In this document: positions 14,655 through 22,682 of the stretch, one piece after another
Layout of the letters: each line of letters starts with the position of its first letter
How positions within the stretch are numbered: position 1 is the stretch's first letter
Source of the DNA: Clostridia bacterium
Lineage (GTDB): Bacteria; Bacillota; DSM-521; Neomoorellales; Neomoorellaceae
DNA length: 52,036 nt
Direction: 5' to 3'
Assembly: GCA_030445865.1 (NCBI GenBank)
Contig: JASUSV010000009.1
Coordinates: 1-52,036 of the forward strand
Made by a program: the position numbers and the translations under genes
Notes under the pieces: model-generated
Told to the model about the DNA's origin: nothing
Seen by the model: only the letters and a program-made list of their open reading frames with translations
Database searches by the model: none

Positions 14655-16451
14655 ATGATGTCGGTTCATTTAAAGCGGGCCTGGTGGCTCATATTATTTT
14701 GCCTCCTGTTTCTTGCCCGGCCTGCGCTGGCAGATCCTCAAGTTTACTTAAAACTGAACGGGGTAGAGGTTAAACCTGACTCGCCTCCTTACATAGATAA
14801 CAACGGCCGCACTCTGGTCCCTGTGCGCTTTATATCCGAACAGCTTGGGGCCAATGTTGACTGGATTGAAAGGGAACAAAAAGTCCTTATCCAGCGTCAA
14901 GCAACGGTTATTGAGCTCTGGATAGGCAAACCCACGGCTAGAGTCAATAACCGGGAAGTGCAGCTGGATACCGTACCTGTACTAAAAGAAGGTACCACCA
15001 TGGTACCGGTACGTTTTATCAGCCAGGCCTTTGGCGCTAAGGTTGACTGGGACCAGGCTTCGGCCACCGTAGCCATATGGCTGTTGCCGGAGCCCTCGGC
15101 CAGCCGGGTTCAGATTGCGGGCGATTGGGTTAATATCCGCAGCGGCCCCGGCCTGGGCTATGAGGTTATTGTCACTTTACCCCGGGGTACGGTTTTAGGT
15201 GTAACCGGTCTGGCCCCCGGCTGGTATAAGGTGAGCCTTCCTGAAGGTAAAAGCGGTTGGGTGGCTGCCGGTTTGGTCAAGGTAATAGAAGCAGTTCGCC
15301 CGGTCCCTCCCGACCGGGGGAGTGAACCGGTGCCCGAGGTTATAGGCATGGCAACAGTAGGCCCGAGCCCTGTCAACGTACGGGTAGGCCCCGGTTTGGA
15401 GCACCCTTCTATTGGCGAAGCCAGGCCTGGCCTGGAATTCCCGGTCATAGGACGGCAGGGGGACTGGTTGCAGGTCGCCCTAGCTAACGGCCACAAAGGC
15501 TGGATCGCCGGTTGGGTGGTTGATTTCTGGCCCCTTGAACGGGAACTATTAAAGATTACCGGCGTCGAAGTTAAAAAGAAGGCCGGAGAGATCCTGCTTA
15601 AAATTGTAGGTTCGGGCAGTTTTAATTATAAGAGTATGGAATTGAGTAATCCCAGGCGGCTGGTGCTGGATATACCGGGGGCAAAATTGGCCTTATCTTC
15701 GGGCCGAGAAGAAATGCCGGTTAATCAGGAGCCGGTAAGCAAAATACGCCTAGGCCAGTATACTACCGATACCGTCCGCATAGTAATAGATCTTTTAAGC
15801 GGTTACAGCCTGAACACCGAGAAGCTGGCGGCCGGAAATGGCTTTATTTTTCATATCACCAGGCCTACCATTAGGGGAAAGAAAATCGTCATCGATCCCG
15901 GCCACGGCGAAGATAGCGGCTTGCCCGACCCCGGCGCAATCGGTCCCACCGGTGTACAGGAAAAAGATGTAAATATGGCTATTGCCGCTCAGCTGGCGAA
16001 TATATTAAAAAATGAGGGGGTTGAAGTGATCTTAACCCGCAACGGCGACCGGACGCCTCTAAGCTTATACGGCCGGGCGGAACTGGCCAATGAAGTAGGC
16101 GCCGATGCCTTCGTTAGCATTCATTGCAATGCCTCGCCCAACCCGGCTATCGACGGCACCGCTACCTATTTTTACGCCCCTTTGGGCACGGACTTGGGAT
16201 GGCAACGCTGGCAACGCCAGCGCCTGGCGCAGTGCATCCAAAATAACCTGGTGGCCGCCATTGGCCGGCGGAATATAGGGGTTTTAGAGGCTAATTTTGC
16301 CGTCTTGCGTACTACCGCCATGCCCTCGGTGCTTGTGGAGACGGCTTTTATCTCCAACCCGGAAGAAGAAAGATTGCTGGCCAGCCCTGACTTCCGGTTA
16401 AAAATTGCCGCCGGTATTGCCGCCGGCCTTAAGGAATATTTTAGCAGTTAA
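14655..16451 (+). CDS. N-acetylmuramoyl-L-alanine amidase, multidomain
   Basis: 598-residue secreted cell-wall hydrolase. In order: signal peptide ending ALA (about 1-26), two copper-amine-oxidase-N-like domains (about 28-145; each with TLVPVRFIS or TMVPVRFIS), two SH3b domains (150-212 and 230-293), an AMIN domain (300-402) and an Amidase_3 catalytic domain (408-597). Zinc ligands H417 (DPGHG), E436 (VQEKD) and H490 (SIHCNA) and catalytic E562 (LVETAFISN) are all present. It cuts the bond between muramic acid and L-alanine in peptidoglycan. GGGAGAGGA precedes ATG 14655. It is next to the GerMN gene, consistent with a spore or cell-separation role. Confidence 0.92.
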   Translation: MMSVHLKRAWWLILFCLLFLARPALADPQVYLKLNGVEVKPDSPPYIDNNGRTLVPVRFISEQLGANVDWIEREQKVLIQRQATVIELWIGKPTARVNNREVQLDTVPVLKEGTTMVPVRFISQAFGAKVDWDQASATVAIWLLPEPSASRVQIAGDWVNIRSGPGLGYEVIVTLPRGTVLGVTGLAPGWYKVSLPEGKSGWVAAGLVKVIEAVRPVPPDRGSEPVPEVIGMATVGPSPVNVRVGPGLEHPSIGEARPGLEFPVIGRQGDWLQVALANGHKGWIAGWVVDFWPLERELLKITGVEVKKKAGEILLKIVGSGSFNYKSMELSNPRRLVLDIPGAKLALSSGREEMPVNQEPVSKIRLGQYTTDTVRIVIDLLSGYSLNTEKLAAGNGFIFHITRPTIRGKKIVIDPGHGEDSGLPDPGAIGPTGVQEKDVNMAIAAQLANILKNEGVEVILTRNGDRTPLSLYGRAELANEVGADAFVSIHCNASPNPAIDGTATYFYAPLGTDLGWQRWQRQRLAQCIQNNLVAAIGRRNIGVLEANFAVLRTTAMPSVLVETAFISNPEEERLLASPDFRLKIAAGIAAGLKEYFSS

Positions 16452-16455
16452 AGAT

Positions 16456-16484
16456 TTGCCCGGGAAAAGTTATTTTGTTAAAAT
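16456..16484 (+). promoter_or_regulatory. Sigma-A type promoter of the DUF2179 gene
   Basis: TTGCCC (16456-16461) and TAAAAT (16479-16484) with a 17-base spacer, in the gap after the amidase gene. Confidence 0.5.
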
Positions 16485-16529
16485 GGAAAAGTAATCAGGC
16501 TTTCAGGAGAGTAAATTTATAGTAACATC

Positions 16530-17054
16530 ATGTTAACCTTGATAGGCGGTTATTTTATAATATTTTTTGCCCGCGTAGCCGATGTTAGCCTGGCTACCCT
16601 GCGCATGCTCCTCCTGGTTCGCGCCAAGCGATTTTCTGCCGGGGCTATCGGGTTTTTCGAAGTGATTATCTATATTATAGCCCTGAAATTTGTTTTTGAC
16701 CGCTTAACCGATCCCCTAAGCCTTGTGTTTTATGCCCTGGGATTTGCTACCGGTAACATCGCCGGCAGTTATATCGAGGAAAAGCTGGCCATAGGTTATT
16801 TGACCGCCCAGGTAATACCCTGTGGGGATCCGGAGGGGTTAATTAATGTGTTGCGGGAGGCCGGTTTCGGCGTTACCGTATGGCAGGGCCTCGGCCGGGA
16901 AGGCCCGCACCCCGTTTTAAATATCAGCTTTCACCGCAAGGATTTAAAGAAACTCCAGGCGCTCGTTGATGACTGGGATGCTAAGGCCTTTATGGTGGTT
17001 CTGGAAACGCGTTTTACTCACGGGGGAATTTTTTTGCGGCGTAAAGGAAAGTAA
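16530..17054 (+). CDS. DUF2179 membrane protein (UPF0316/YebE-like)
   Basis: 174 residues: three hydrophobic segments in the first 85 residues (about 2-22, 38-58, 64-82), then a soluble DUF2179 domain (about 90-165) with AQVIPCGDPEGLINVLREAG and a final LETRFTHGGIF. DUF2179 proteins are suspected to sense or handle small ligands at the membrane; the function is not known. The ATG at 16530 is used, though the only good ribosome site (AGGAG at 16505-16509) is 20 bases away; an ATT codon at 16515 would fit that spacing better, so the true start is uncertain. 111 bases follow before murI with no gene. Confidence 0.8.
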   Translation: MLTLIGGYFIIFFARVADVSLATLRMLLLVRAKRFSAGAIGFFEVIIYIIALKFVFDRLTDPLSLVFYALGFATGNIAGSYIEEKLAIGYLTAQVIPCGDPEGLINVLREAGFGVTVWQGLGREGPHPVLNISFHRKDLKKLQALVDDWDAKAFMVVLETRFTHGGIFLRRKGK

Positions 17055-17165
17055 AAGGGCATACAATATTGAGGAGAGGAAAAAGAGCGCAGAAGCAGCA
17101 AACTGGGGGAAGCTGTTACCTGCCAGGCAGCGGCTCGAACTGCGCCGGTTAAGGAGTTGAGCGCT

Positions 17166-17978
17166 ATGCTGCCGGAACAACCAATAGGTATTTTTGATTC
17201 CGGTGTGGGGGGCCTGACGGTAGCAGCAGAAGTTTTCCGTCAGTTGCCGGAGGAGAGAATAATTTATTTTGGCGATACGGCCCACGTGCCGTACGGCTCT
17301 AAAAAAGTGGAGGAATTAAAAACTTATGCCGATCAAATCGTCGGCTTTTTAATTGCCCGGGGGGCCAAAGCCATAATCGATGCTTGCAACACCACGTCCG
17401 CAGTAGCCCTGCCTTTTTTAAGACAGAAATACTCCCTGCCTATTGTAGGAGTTATTGAACCAGGGGTAGAGGAGGCCGTCAAGGCCAGCAGGAATAAGCG
17501 CATCGGGGTGATAGCTACCGAAGCGACGGTGGCAAGCGAGGCCCATAAAAAAGCTTCCAAGACCATGGCGCCGGAAAGCCAGGTGTTTTTGCAGGCCTGC
17601 CCCCGACTGGTCCCTTTAATAGAAGGGGGCAAAGTAAGTGGCGAAGAAGTAAAGCAGGCCGTTGAAGAGTACCTGGCCCCTTTATTAGCAGAAGGAATCG
17701 ATACCTTGATTTTAGGGTGTACGCACTATCCTTTCTTGGAACCGCTCATCAGGGAGATTGTTGGCCCCGGCTTGAAGTTAATCGACCCGGCGGCTGCTAC
17801 CGTACGTAAGCTCCGGGAAATTTTGGCGAAAGCAGGGGCTCTTTGCAGGGGGCACGGCTCTAAAACCCATGATTTTTTCGTTAGCGGGGATCCCCAGGCT
17901 TTCAGCCGGGTAGGAAAGGCTTTGACGGGCTGGGACTTTCTAATAGGTACTCAAAAAGTTGATCTGGTAGAGGAGTAA
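17166..17978 (+). CDS. murI: Glutamate racemase
   Basis: 270-residue cofactor-independent racemase making D-glutamate for peptidoglycan in the cytoplasm. Substrate and catalytic residues are visible: D11-S12 (FDSGVGG), C74 in DACNTTSA and C185 in GCTHYPF, the two cysteines that exchange the alpha proton. The ATG at 17166 has AAGGAG 9 bases upstream; a TTG at 17157 abuts that site. It is followed after 6 bases by a 2-hydroxyacyl-CoA dehydratase-like gene, so both may be one transcript. Confidence 0.94.
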   Translation: MLPEQPIGIFDSGVGGLTVAAEVFRQLPEERIIYFGDTAHVPYGSKKVEELKTYADQIVGFLIARGAKAIIDACNTTSAVALPFLRQKYSLPIVGVIEPGVEEAVKASRNKRIGVIATEATVASEAHKKASKTMAPESQVFLQACPRLVPLIEGGKVSGEEVKQAVEEYLAPLLAEGIDTLILGCTHYPFLEPLIREIVGPGLKLIDPAAATVRKLREILAKAGALCRGHGSKTHDFFVSGDPQAFSRVGKALTGWDFLIGTQKVDLVEE

Positions 17979-17984
17979 TAAATT

Positions 17985-18959
17985 TTGCGGAAGATCGGCA
18001 TTACTACTACCGTACCGGTAGAAGTAATCTACGCCGCCGGCTGCGTGCCCGTAGATCTAAATAACGTTTTTATTACCGCACCAAGGCCGCAGGAACTGGT
18101 GGAAAAAGCCGAGATAGCCGGCTACCCGCGCAATACCTGCGGCTGGATTAAGGGGCTTTACGCTACTGCTTTGCATCTGGGCATTAAGGAAGTAATTGCC
18201 GTTACCCAGGGCGACTGCAGCAATACCCAAGCTTTAATGGAGACTTTGGAACTTGCCGGGGTCCGCATTATTCCTTTCGCCTTCCCCTACGACCGCGATG
18301 CCGCGATCTTGCGCCTGCAGATAGAAAGGCTCATGGACTACTTTGGCGTGAACTGGCCTCAGGTGGAGGAGGCCAAAAAGAGACTGGATGAAGTTAGAGC
18401 CCTGGTCTGGGAGCTGGACAGGCTTACCTGGGAAGAAGATCGGGTTGATGGTTTTACCAACCATCTCTACCAGGTAAGTTGCAGTGATTTTAACGGCGAT
18501 CCTGAGGGTTTTGCTGCTGAAGTTAGACGGTTGCTGCAAGAAATTAAAAAGAGAAAGCCGCGAACCGAAGAAGTGCGCTTAGGTTACCTGGGCGTGCCGC
18601 CCATTGTGCCCCAGCTTTATAACTACCTAGAAGAGCAGGGGGCGCGGGTTGTATTTAACGAAATTCAGCGCCAGTTTACCATGCCTTTTCCGGGCGTAGA
18701 TTTAATCGAGCAGTACCGCCGTTATACTTATCCCTATCACGTATTTGCGCGCCTGGAAGATATCCAACGCGAAATTAAAAGGCGGCGTTTAAAAGGGCTG
18801 ATCCATTATACCCAGAGCTTTTGTTTCCGGCAGATCGAAGACCTGATTTTTCGTCAAAAACTCAAGCTCCCTATTTTAACCCTGGAAGGGGATAAACCCG
18901 GCGATCTCGACGCGCGTAGCAAAATGCGCCTGGAAACTTTTATCGACATGTTGAGGTGA
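17985..18959 (+). CDS. Orphan 2-hydroxyacyl-CoA dehydratase D-subunit-like protein (HgdB family)
   Basis: 324 residues of the HgdB/BcrC-type family, iron-sulfur proteins that receive a high-energy electron from an ATPase activator and dehydrate 2-hydroxyacyl-CoA or reduce aromatic rings. Candidate cluster cysteines are C20 (YAAGCVPVD), C52 (NTCGWIKG), C78 (GDCSN) and C280 (SFCFRQ). The C-terminus (PILTLEGDKPG..SKMRLETFIDML) is typical. TTG start behind AGGAG. Unlike true dehydratases there is only one such subunit, directly followed by an activator gene and no acyl-CoA genes. The substrate is unknown; a reductive role unrelated to fermentation is possible. Confidence 0.85.
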   Translation: MRKIGITTTVPVEVIYAAGCVPVDLNNVFITAPRPQELVEKAEIAGYPRNTCGWIKGLYATALHLGIKEVIAVTQGDCSNTQALMETLELAGVRIIPFAFPYDRDAAILRLQIERLMDYFGVNWPQVEEAKKRLDEVRALVWELDRLTWEEDRVDGFTNHLYQVSCSDFNGDPEGFAAEVRRLLQEIKKRKPRTEEVRLGYLGVPPIVPQLYNYLEEQGARVVFNEIQRQFTMPFPGVDLIEQYRRYTYPYHVFARLEDIQREIKRRRLKGLIHYTQSFCFRQIEDLIFRQKLKLPILTLEGDKPGDLDARSKMRLETFIDMLR

Positions 18960-18966
18960 GGCTGCC

Positions 18967-19770
18967 GTGTATGCCGGCTTAGATCTGGGCAGCCGGAGCG
19001 TCAAGCTAGCTCTGCTGGCGGGAGATGAGATCAAAGAGTTGAGGCAGTATGACACTATAAAATTTTACCGCCAGTATGGCAGCCTAGTAGAAGGAAAGCT
19101 CTTGTTGGACTTTGAGGCTTTAAATTTGCCTCCCCTGCAGGGCCTGGTCGCTACCGGCTACGGTCGCCTGGCCGCCAGAATTGCGGGGGCAGAAGTCATT
19201 CCCGAGATAAAGGCCCATGTATTAGGTGCAGTATGGCAGACGGGGCTTGAAGATTTTACTTTGCTTGACTTAGGCGGGCAGGATAGCAAAATTATTATGG
19301 TTCGCCGGGGCCGCCTGGTGAATTTTTTAACTAACGACCGCTGCGCCGCCAGCTCCGGCCGTTACCTGGAGAATATGGCGGCAGTGTTGGGGATGACGGT
19401 GGAAGAATTGGGGCAGTACGCCGACGACCCGGTAGAATTAAGTTCTACCTGCGCCGTCTTTGGCGAGACCGAACTCGTGGGCAGGATCGTCGAGGGCCAT
19501 AGCCTGGCTTCCCTGGCGGCGGGAGTAAATTATACTATTTTTCACCGGGTGCGCCCTCTTTTAGAAAAGTATAAAAGCCCGGTAATAGTTTTTGCCGGCG
19601 GCGTGGCTAAAAATCAAGCCCTTCGCCGGATTTTAAAACGCGAGCTAAAGGTAGAAGTGGTCGTGCCTGCTTACCCGCAGTATAACGGCGCTTTAGGCTG
19701 CTGTCTTCAAGCAAAACAGGTCCGAAGCATCGTGAAGCAAAAAGGGGACAGAGTTTATGATCAGAAATGA
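18967..19770 (+). CDS. CoA-dehydratase activator ATPase (HgdC/BcrAD family)
   Basis: 267-residue ASKHA-fold ATPase. Phosphate loops [10 protein letters not shown] (4-13) and LDLGGQDSK (100-108) are visible. The bridging [4Fe-4S] cysteines of the homodimer are C126 (DRCAASSG) and C162 (STCAVFGE), and FAGGVAKN is the adenosine motif. It would hydrolyse ATP to push a low-potential electron into the HgdB-like partner just upstream (7 bases apart). GTG start behind GAGGTGAGG. Its end overlaps rph by 14 bases, tying this pair to the RNase PH transcript. Confidence 0.9.
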   Translation: MYAGLDLGSRSVKLALLAGDEIKELRQYDTIKFYRQYGSLVEGKLLLDFEALNLPPLQGLVATGYGRLAARIAGAEVIPEIKAHVLGAVWQTGLEDFTLLDLGGQDSKIIMVRRGRLVNFLTNDRCAASSGRYLENMAAVLGMTVEELGQYADDPVELSSTCAVFGETELVGRIVEGHSLASLAAGVNYTIFHRVRPLLEKYKSPVIVFAGGVAKNQALRRILKRELKVEVVVPAYPQYNGALGCCLQAKQVRSIVKQKGDRVYDQK

Positions 19771-20530
19771 CGGCCGCCGGCCGGAGGAAATGCGGCCGGT
19801 GAAGATAATCCGCCATTATCTCAAGTACGCCGAGGGCTCGGTTTTAATTACCGTGGGAGATACCAAGGTAATCTGCAGCGCCAGCGTCGAGGAAAAGGTC
19901 CCACCTTTTTTAAAGGGTACGGGCAAGGGTTGGATAACGGCCGAATATGGCCTGTTGCCCCGCGCAACTATAGCAAGGACGCCACGAGATGTTAATAAAG
20001 GGCGCCCCGCCGGGCGGACCCAGGAAATCCAGCGCCTGATAGGCCGCGCCGCCCGTGCCGTGGTCGATTTGAAGGCTTTAGGCGAAAGGACCATCTGGCT
20101 GGATTGCGATGTGATTCAAGCCGACGGCGGTACCAGGACAGCGGCCATTACCGGAAGTTTTATAGCCCTGGCCGATGCCCTGGACTGGCTGCGGCAGCAG
20201 GGCTTTATTCCCGGGTTCCCCCTGCGGGATTTCCTGGCGGCCGTTAGCGTCGGCAAAGTTGATGGGGAGCTATTACTAGATCTGGCTTACGACGAAGATT
20301 CTCGCGCCGAGGTCGATATGAACGTAGTTATGACCGGCCGGAGAGAGATAGTAGAAGTGCAAGGTACGGCTGAAGGGCAGCCGTTTAGCAGGCAGGAAAT
20401 GAACGCTCTGCTCGACCTGGCTGCCGCGGGGATAGACAGGCTCATCGCTTATCAAAAAGAAATTTTGGGCGATCTCGCGAACAGGGTAGGCGGCGAAGAT
20501 GAGCAAGCTGGTGATAGCAACGCGGAATAA
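19757..20530 (+). CDS. rph: Ribonuclease PH
   Basis: 257-residue phosphorolytic 3'-5' exoribonuclease that trims tRNA 3' ends using phosphate. The family start ([15 protein letters not shown]), [30 protein letters not shown]-type text and [19 protein letters not shown] are all present. It begins inside the end of the activator gene and its own end overlaps the next gene by 32 bases, so translation is coupled. A cluster of tRNA genes follows 0.7 kb downstream, which is fitting but may be coincidence. Confidence 0.96.
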   Translation: MIRNDGRRPEEMRPVKIIRHYLKYAEGSVLITVGDTKVICSASVEEKVPPFLKGTGKGWITAEYGLLPRATIARTPRDVNKGRPAGRTQEIQRLIGRAARAVVDLKALGERTIWLDCDVIQADGGTRTAAITGSFIALADALDWLRQQGFIPGFPLRDFLAAVSVGKVDGELLLDLAYDEDSRAEVDMNVVMTGRREIVEVQGTAEGQPFSRQEMNALLDLAAAGIDRLIAYQKEILGDLANRVGGEDEQAGDSNAE

Positions 20531-21101
20531 AGGTAAAGCCAAGGAATTTGGAGCGCTCCTGGCCGGATTGGGTTTAGAAATATATTCCCTGCTCGATTTT
20601 CCGGAGCTAATCTTGCCGCCGGAAACAGGGCGGACCTTTGAGGAAAACGCTATTTTAAAAGCCAGTTCAGTAAGAGACCAGACCGGCCTGGTCGCTCTGG
20701 GGGACGATTCCGGGCTGGAAGTCGAGGTTTTAAACGGCGCTCCCGGTATTTTTTCCTCCCGTTTTGCCGGCGAACCGCCAGATGATGAACGCAACAACCA
20801 GAAGCTGCTCGCTCTTTTAGCGCGCGTTCCGGAGGATAAGCGGAAGGCCCGTTTCCGTTGCGTCCTCGCTTTGGCCGGCGACGAAGGGAAAATGTATACG
20901 GCCGAAGGGCGTTTAGAGGGCTATATCGCCCTTGAACCTCGCGGTAGTTACGGATTCGGCTACGATCCGCTCTTTTATTTGCCGGAATACGGTCGTACTT
21001 TGGCCGAACTGGGTCCGGAGGTAAAAGATAAGATCAGCCACCGGGCGCGGGCGGTGCAAAATCTTTTGCCGGCGCTGAAAGAAGTTTTTGGCATTGATTA
21101 A
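20499..21101 (+). CDS. rdgB: XTP/dITP pyrophosphatase (RdgB/HAM1)
   Basis: 200-residue non-canonical purine nucleoside triphosphatase that removes XTP and dITP. Seen: the start [13 protein letters not shown], the central [20 protein letters not shown] with catalytic aspartate, [11 protein letters not shown], and the closing KISHRARAV. It overlaps rph by 32 bases, a common rph-rdgB arrangement in Firmicutes. The 139 bases after it (21102-21240) hold no gene, only the tRNA promoter. Confidence 0.95.
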   Translation: MSKLVIATRNKGKAKEFGALLAGLGLEIYSLLDFPELILPPETGRTFEENAILKASSVRDQTGLVALGDDSGLEVEVLNGAPGIFSSRFAGEPPDDERNNQKLLALLARVPEDKRKARFRCVLALAGDEGKMYTAEGRLEGYIALEPRGSYGFGYDPLFYLPEYGRTLAELGPEVKDKISHRARAVQNLLPALKEVFGID

Positions 21102-21191
21102 ATCGGGGCTAGACAACCGGCGACATTGTATGCTAAAATACCCTAGCGCACGGAAATCTTAAATCTATTGTACCCCGGCCGACAAAAGGCT

Positions 21192-21220
21192 TTGACGAAA
21201 AAGGCAATTTACGTTATAAT
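21192..21220 (+). promoter_or_regulatory. Strong promoter of the tRNA cluster
   Basis: TTGACG (21192-21197), a 17-base spacer and perfect TATAAT (21215-21220) lie 20 bases before the first tRNA. Confidence 0.8.
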
Positions 21221-21240
21221 TTAATTAGCGTGCAAGCCCT

Positions 21241-21314
21241 GCGGGTGTAGCTCAATGGCAGAGCCCCAGCCTTCCAAGCTGGTTGTGTGGGTTCGATTCC
21301 CATCACCCGCTCCA
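21241..21314 (+). tRNA. tRNA-Gly(UCC)
   Basis: Acceptor GCGGGTG/CACCCGC, anticodon stem CCAGC/GCTGG with loop CTTCCAA (anticodon TCC), a T-arm with GGTTCGATT, and an encoded CCA. First gene of the cluster. Confidence 0.97.
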
Positions 21315-21337
21315 ATAATGTTATAATAATGTCACAG

Positions 21338-21414
21338 GCGCCTGTAGCTCAGCCGGACAGAGCAGCGGCCTTCTAAGCCGCGGGCCGCAGGTTCGAATCC
21401 TGCCAGGCGCGCCA
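21338..21414 (+). tRNA. tRNA-Arg(UCU)
   Basis: Acceptor GCGCCTG/CAGGCGC, anticodon stem GCGGC/GCCGC with loop CTTCTAA (anticodon TCT), encoded CCA. The short spacer from tRNA-Gly contains another TATAAT. Confidence 0.97.
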
Positions 21415-21441
21415 TTGCGCCATTATCTTAAAGAAAAGCGT

Positions 21442-21519
21442 GGTGGGTGTAGCTCAGTTGGTTAGAGCACCAGGTTGTGGCCCTGGGGGTCGTGGGTTCG
21501 AGTCCCATCTCCCACCCCA
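21442..21519 (+). tRNA. tRNA-His(GUG)
   Basis: The anticodon loop TTGTGGC (anticodon GTG) is closed by CCAGG/CCTGG. The extra G at 21442 can pair with C73, the hallmark G-1 of histidine tRNA. CCA is encoded. Confidence 0.96.
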
Positions 21520-21528
21520 AAATTTTGC

Positions 21529-21604
21529 TGGGGCGTAGCCAAGCGGTAAGGCAACGGACTTTGGATCCGTCATTTCGTTGGTTCGAATCCAGCCGCCCCA
21601 GCCA
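21529..21604 (+). tRNA. tRNA-Gln(UUG)
   Basis: Acceptor TGGGGCG/CGCCCCA, anticodon stem ACGGA/TCCGT with loop CTTTGGA (anticodon TTG), G discriminator, encoded CCA. Confidence 0.96.
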
Positions 21605-21612
21605 GTATACGT

Positions 21613-21688
21613 GGGCCATTAGCTCAGGAGGTAGAGCACCTGACTTTTAATCAGGGTGTCGGAGGTTCGAGTCCTCCATGGCTCACCA
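21613..21688 (+). tRNA. tRNA-Lys(UUU)
   Basis: Acceptor GGGCCAT/ATGGCTC with one G-T pair, anticodon stem CCTGA/TCAGG with loop CTTTTAA (anticodon TTT), A discriminator, encoded CCA. Confidence 0.96.
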
Positions 21689-21705
21689 TTTTTTTATTTT
21701 ATATT

Positions 21706-21790
21706 GCGGGCGTGGCGGAATGGCAGACGCGCCAGACTTAGGATCTGGTGGGGAACACCCGTGGAGGTTCAAATCCTCTCGCCCGCACCA
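21706..21790 (+). tRNA. tRNA-Leu(UAG)
   Basis: Long variable arm (GGGGAACACCCG region) as expected for leucine, acceptor GCGGGCG/CGCCCGC, anticodon stem CCAGA/TCTGG with loop CTTAGGA (anticodon TAG), encoded CCA. Confidence 0.96.
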
Positions 21791-21804
21791 TAGATAAATC
21801 AAGG

Positions 21805-21834
21805 AAAACCCGACTTTTAGGAGTCGGGTTTTTT
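21805..21834 (+). terminator. Terminator of the tRNA cluster
   Basis: AAAACCCGAC (21805-21814) pairs with GTCGGGTTTT (21823-21832), running into a T-rich tail. The following 21835-22002 carries no gene apart from the ribosome site of the next one. Confidence 0.88.
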
Positions 21835-22002
21835 GCTTTTATCCCCTGAGCCGCAGTGGAGGTAGAGAACCTGCGATCATGAGCATTAATAAGGATAACG
21901 TGCCAATTCCAGGCGTGAAAAGGTTGTGGCATTTTCTGGTACGCATAACTAGTAAAGGGGCGGTCAAGCTAAATACAGCAGGGAAAAAACGGAGGTGAAA
22001 AA

Positions 22003-22521
22003 ATGCGCTTTAAAAAGTTAAACCTGCTGCTAGGCGCCGCCCTGGGTATATTACTATTAGCGGCGGGCTGTACTCTGGCCCGCAAACCGGCCCCTCCGGC
22101 CCCACCCCCTTCGCGAACGGCTCCGGCACCTGCGCCTTCGCCACCGGCTCCGGCCCAAAAACCTCTGCCTACTTCACCAACTGAAGCTCACCGCCTGGCT
22201 GCCAAGCTGGCTGACGAGGCCCAGAAGACGCCGGGCGTTAAAGCAGCTACCGTAGTTTTATCCGGTAACACAGCCTTCGTAGGACTGGATCTCAAGAGCG
22301 AGGTCGAAGCCAGCCGCACGAGTGCCATCAAGAAAGAAGTAGTGGATAGGTTGAAAAGGGCTGAGCCGCGCCTGACAACCGTGAGCGTTACCAGCGATCC
22401 TGATACCGTAGCCAGGATCAAAAAAGTTGCCGAAGGCATCAGGGGCGGTAGACCGGTTACCGACTTCACCCGGGAATTGGCGGAAATCGCCCGACGAATT
22501 ACCCCTTCCACTACCCGTTAA
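22003..22521 (+). CDS. YhcN/YlaJ-type sporulation lipoprotein
   Basis: 172-residue lipoprotein: signal peptide with lipobox LAAGC (C23 lipidated), then a strongly proline/alanine-rich linker (about 28-60), then a compact C-terminal domain (about 62-165) with KLADEAQKTPGVKAATVVLSG and TAFVGLDLK. That domain resembles the YhcN/YlaJ spore lipoproteins, which contribute to spore coat or germination. GGAGGTG lies just before ATG 22003. It stands alone between the tRNA terminator and its own terminator. Family assignment rests on the domain pattern and gene context, not on a search. Confidence 0.75.
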   Translation: MRFKKLNLLLGAALGILLLAAGCTLARKPAPPAPPPSRTAPAPAPSPPAPAQKPLPTSPTEAHRLAAKLADEAQKTPGVKAATVVLSGNTAFVGLDLKSEVEASRTSAIKKEVVDRLKRAEPRLTTVSVTSDPDTVARIKKVAEGIRGGRPVTDFTRELAEIARRITPSTTR

Positions 22522-22532
22522 AGCCCTTACCG

Positions 22533-22563
22533 GCCCGGTTTAAAACTATAAAACCGGGCTTTT
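22533..22563 (+). terminator. Rho-independent terminator
   Basis: GCCCGGTTT (22533-22541) pairs with AAACCGGGC (22551-22559) followed by TTTTAATTT. It ends the YhcN-like lipoprotein transcript. Confidence 0.88.
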
Positions 22564-22586
22564 AATTTAATAAGAGGGCAGTTAGC

Positions 22587-22615
22587 TTGACGCGGCGAAA
22601 TCTATCTGTTAAGAT
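22587..22615 (+). promoter_or_regulatory. Promoter of trigger factor
   Basis: TTGACG (22587-22592) and TAAGAT (22610-22615) with a 17-base spacer, about 70 bases before the tig start. Confidence 0.65.
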
Positions 22616-22682
22616 TGCGAAAGGAAAAGTATAACGGCATTTATTGTCTTTGTTTTAAGGGAGCAGGGAGGAGCAAGCATAA

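Noticed and set aside
15158-15496. Minus-strand frame in the amidase gene
   Set aside because: Lies over the SH3b repeats, no start signal, composition typical of an antisense shadow.
21428-21619. A minus-strand frame across tRNA-His/Gln containing text like GLEPTTPR
   Set aside because: It is a reverse reading of tRNA genes, a well-known source of false proteins.
21738-21932. A minus-strand frame over tRNA-Leu and its terminator (RARGFEPPR text)
   Set aside because: Same artefact: reverse translation of a tRNA and terminator, no ribosome site.
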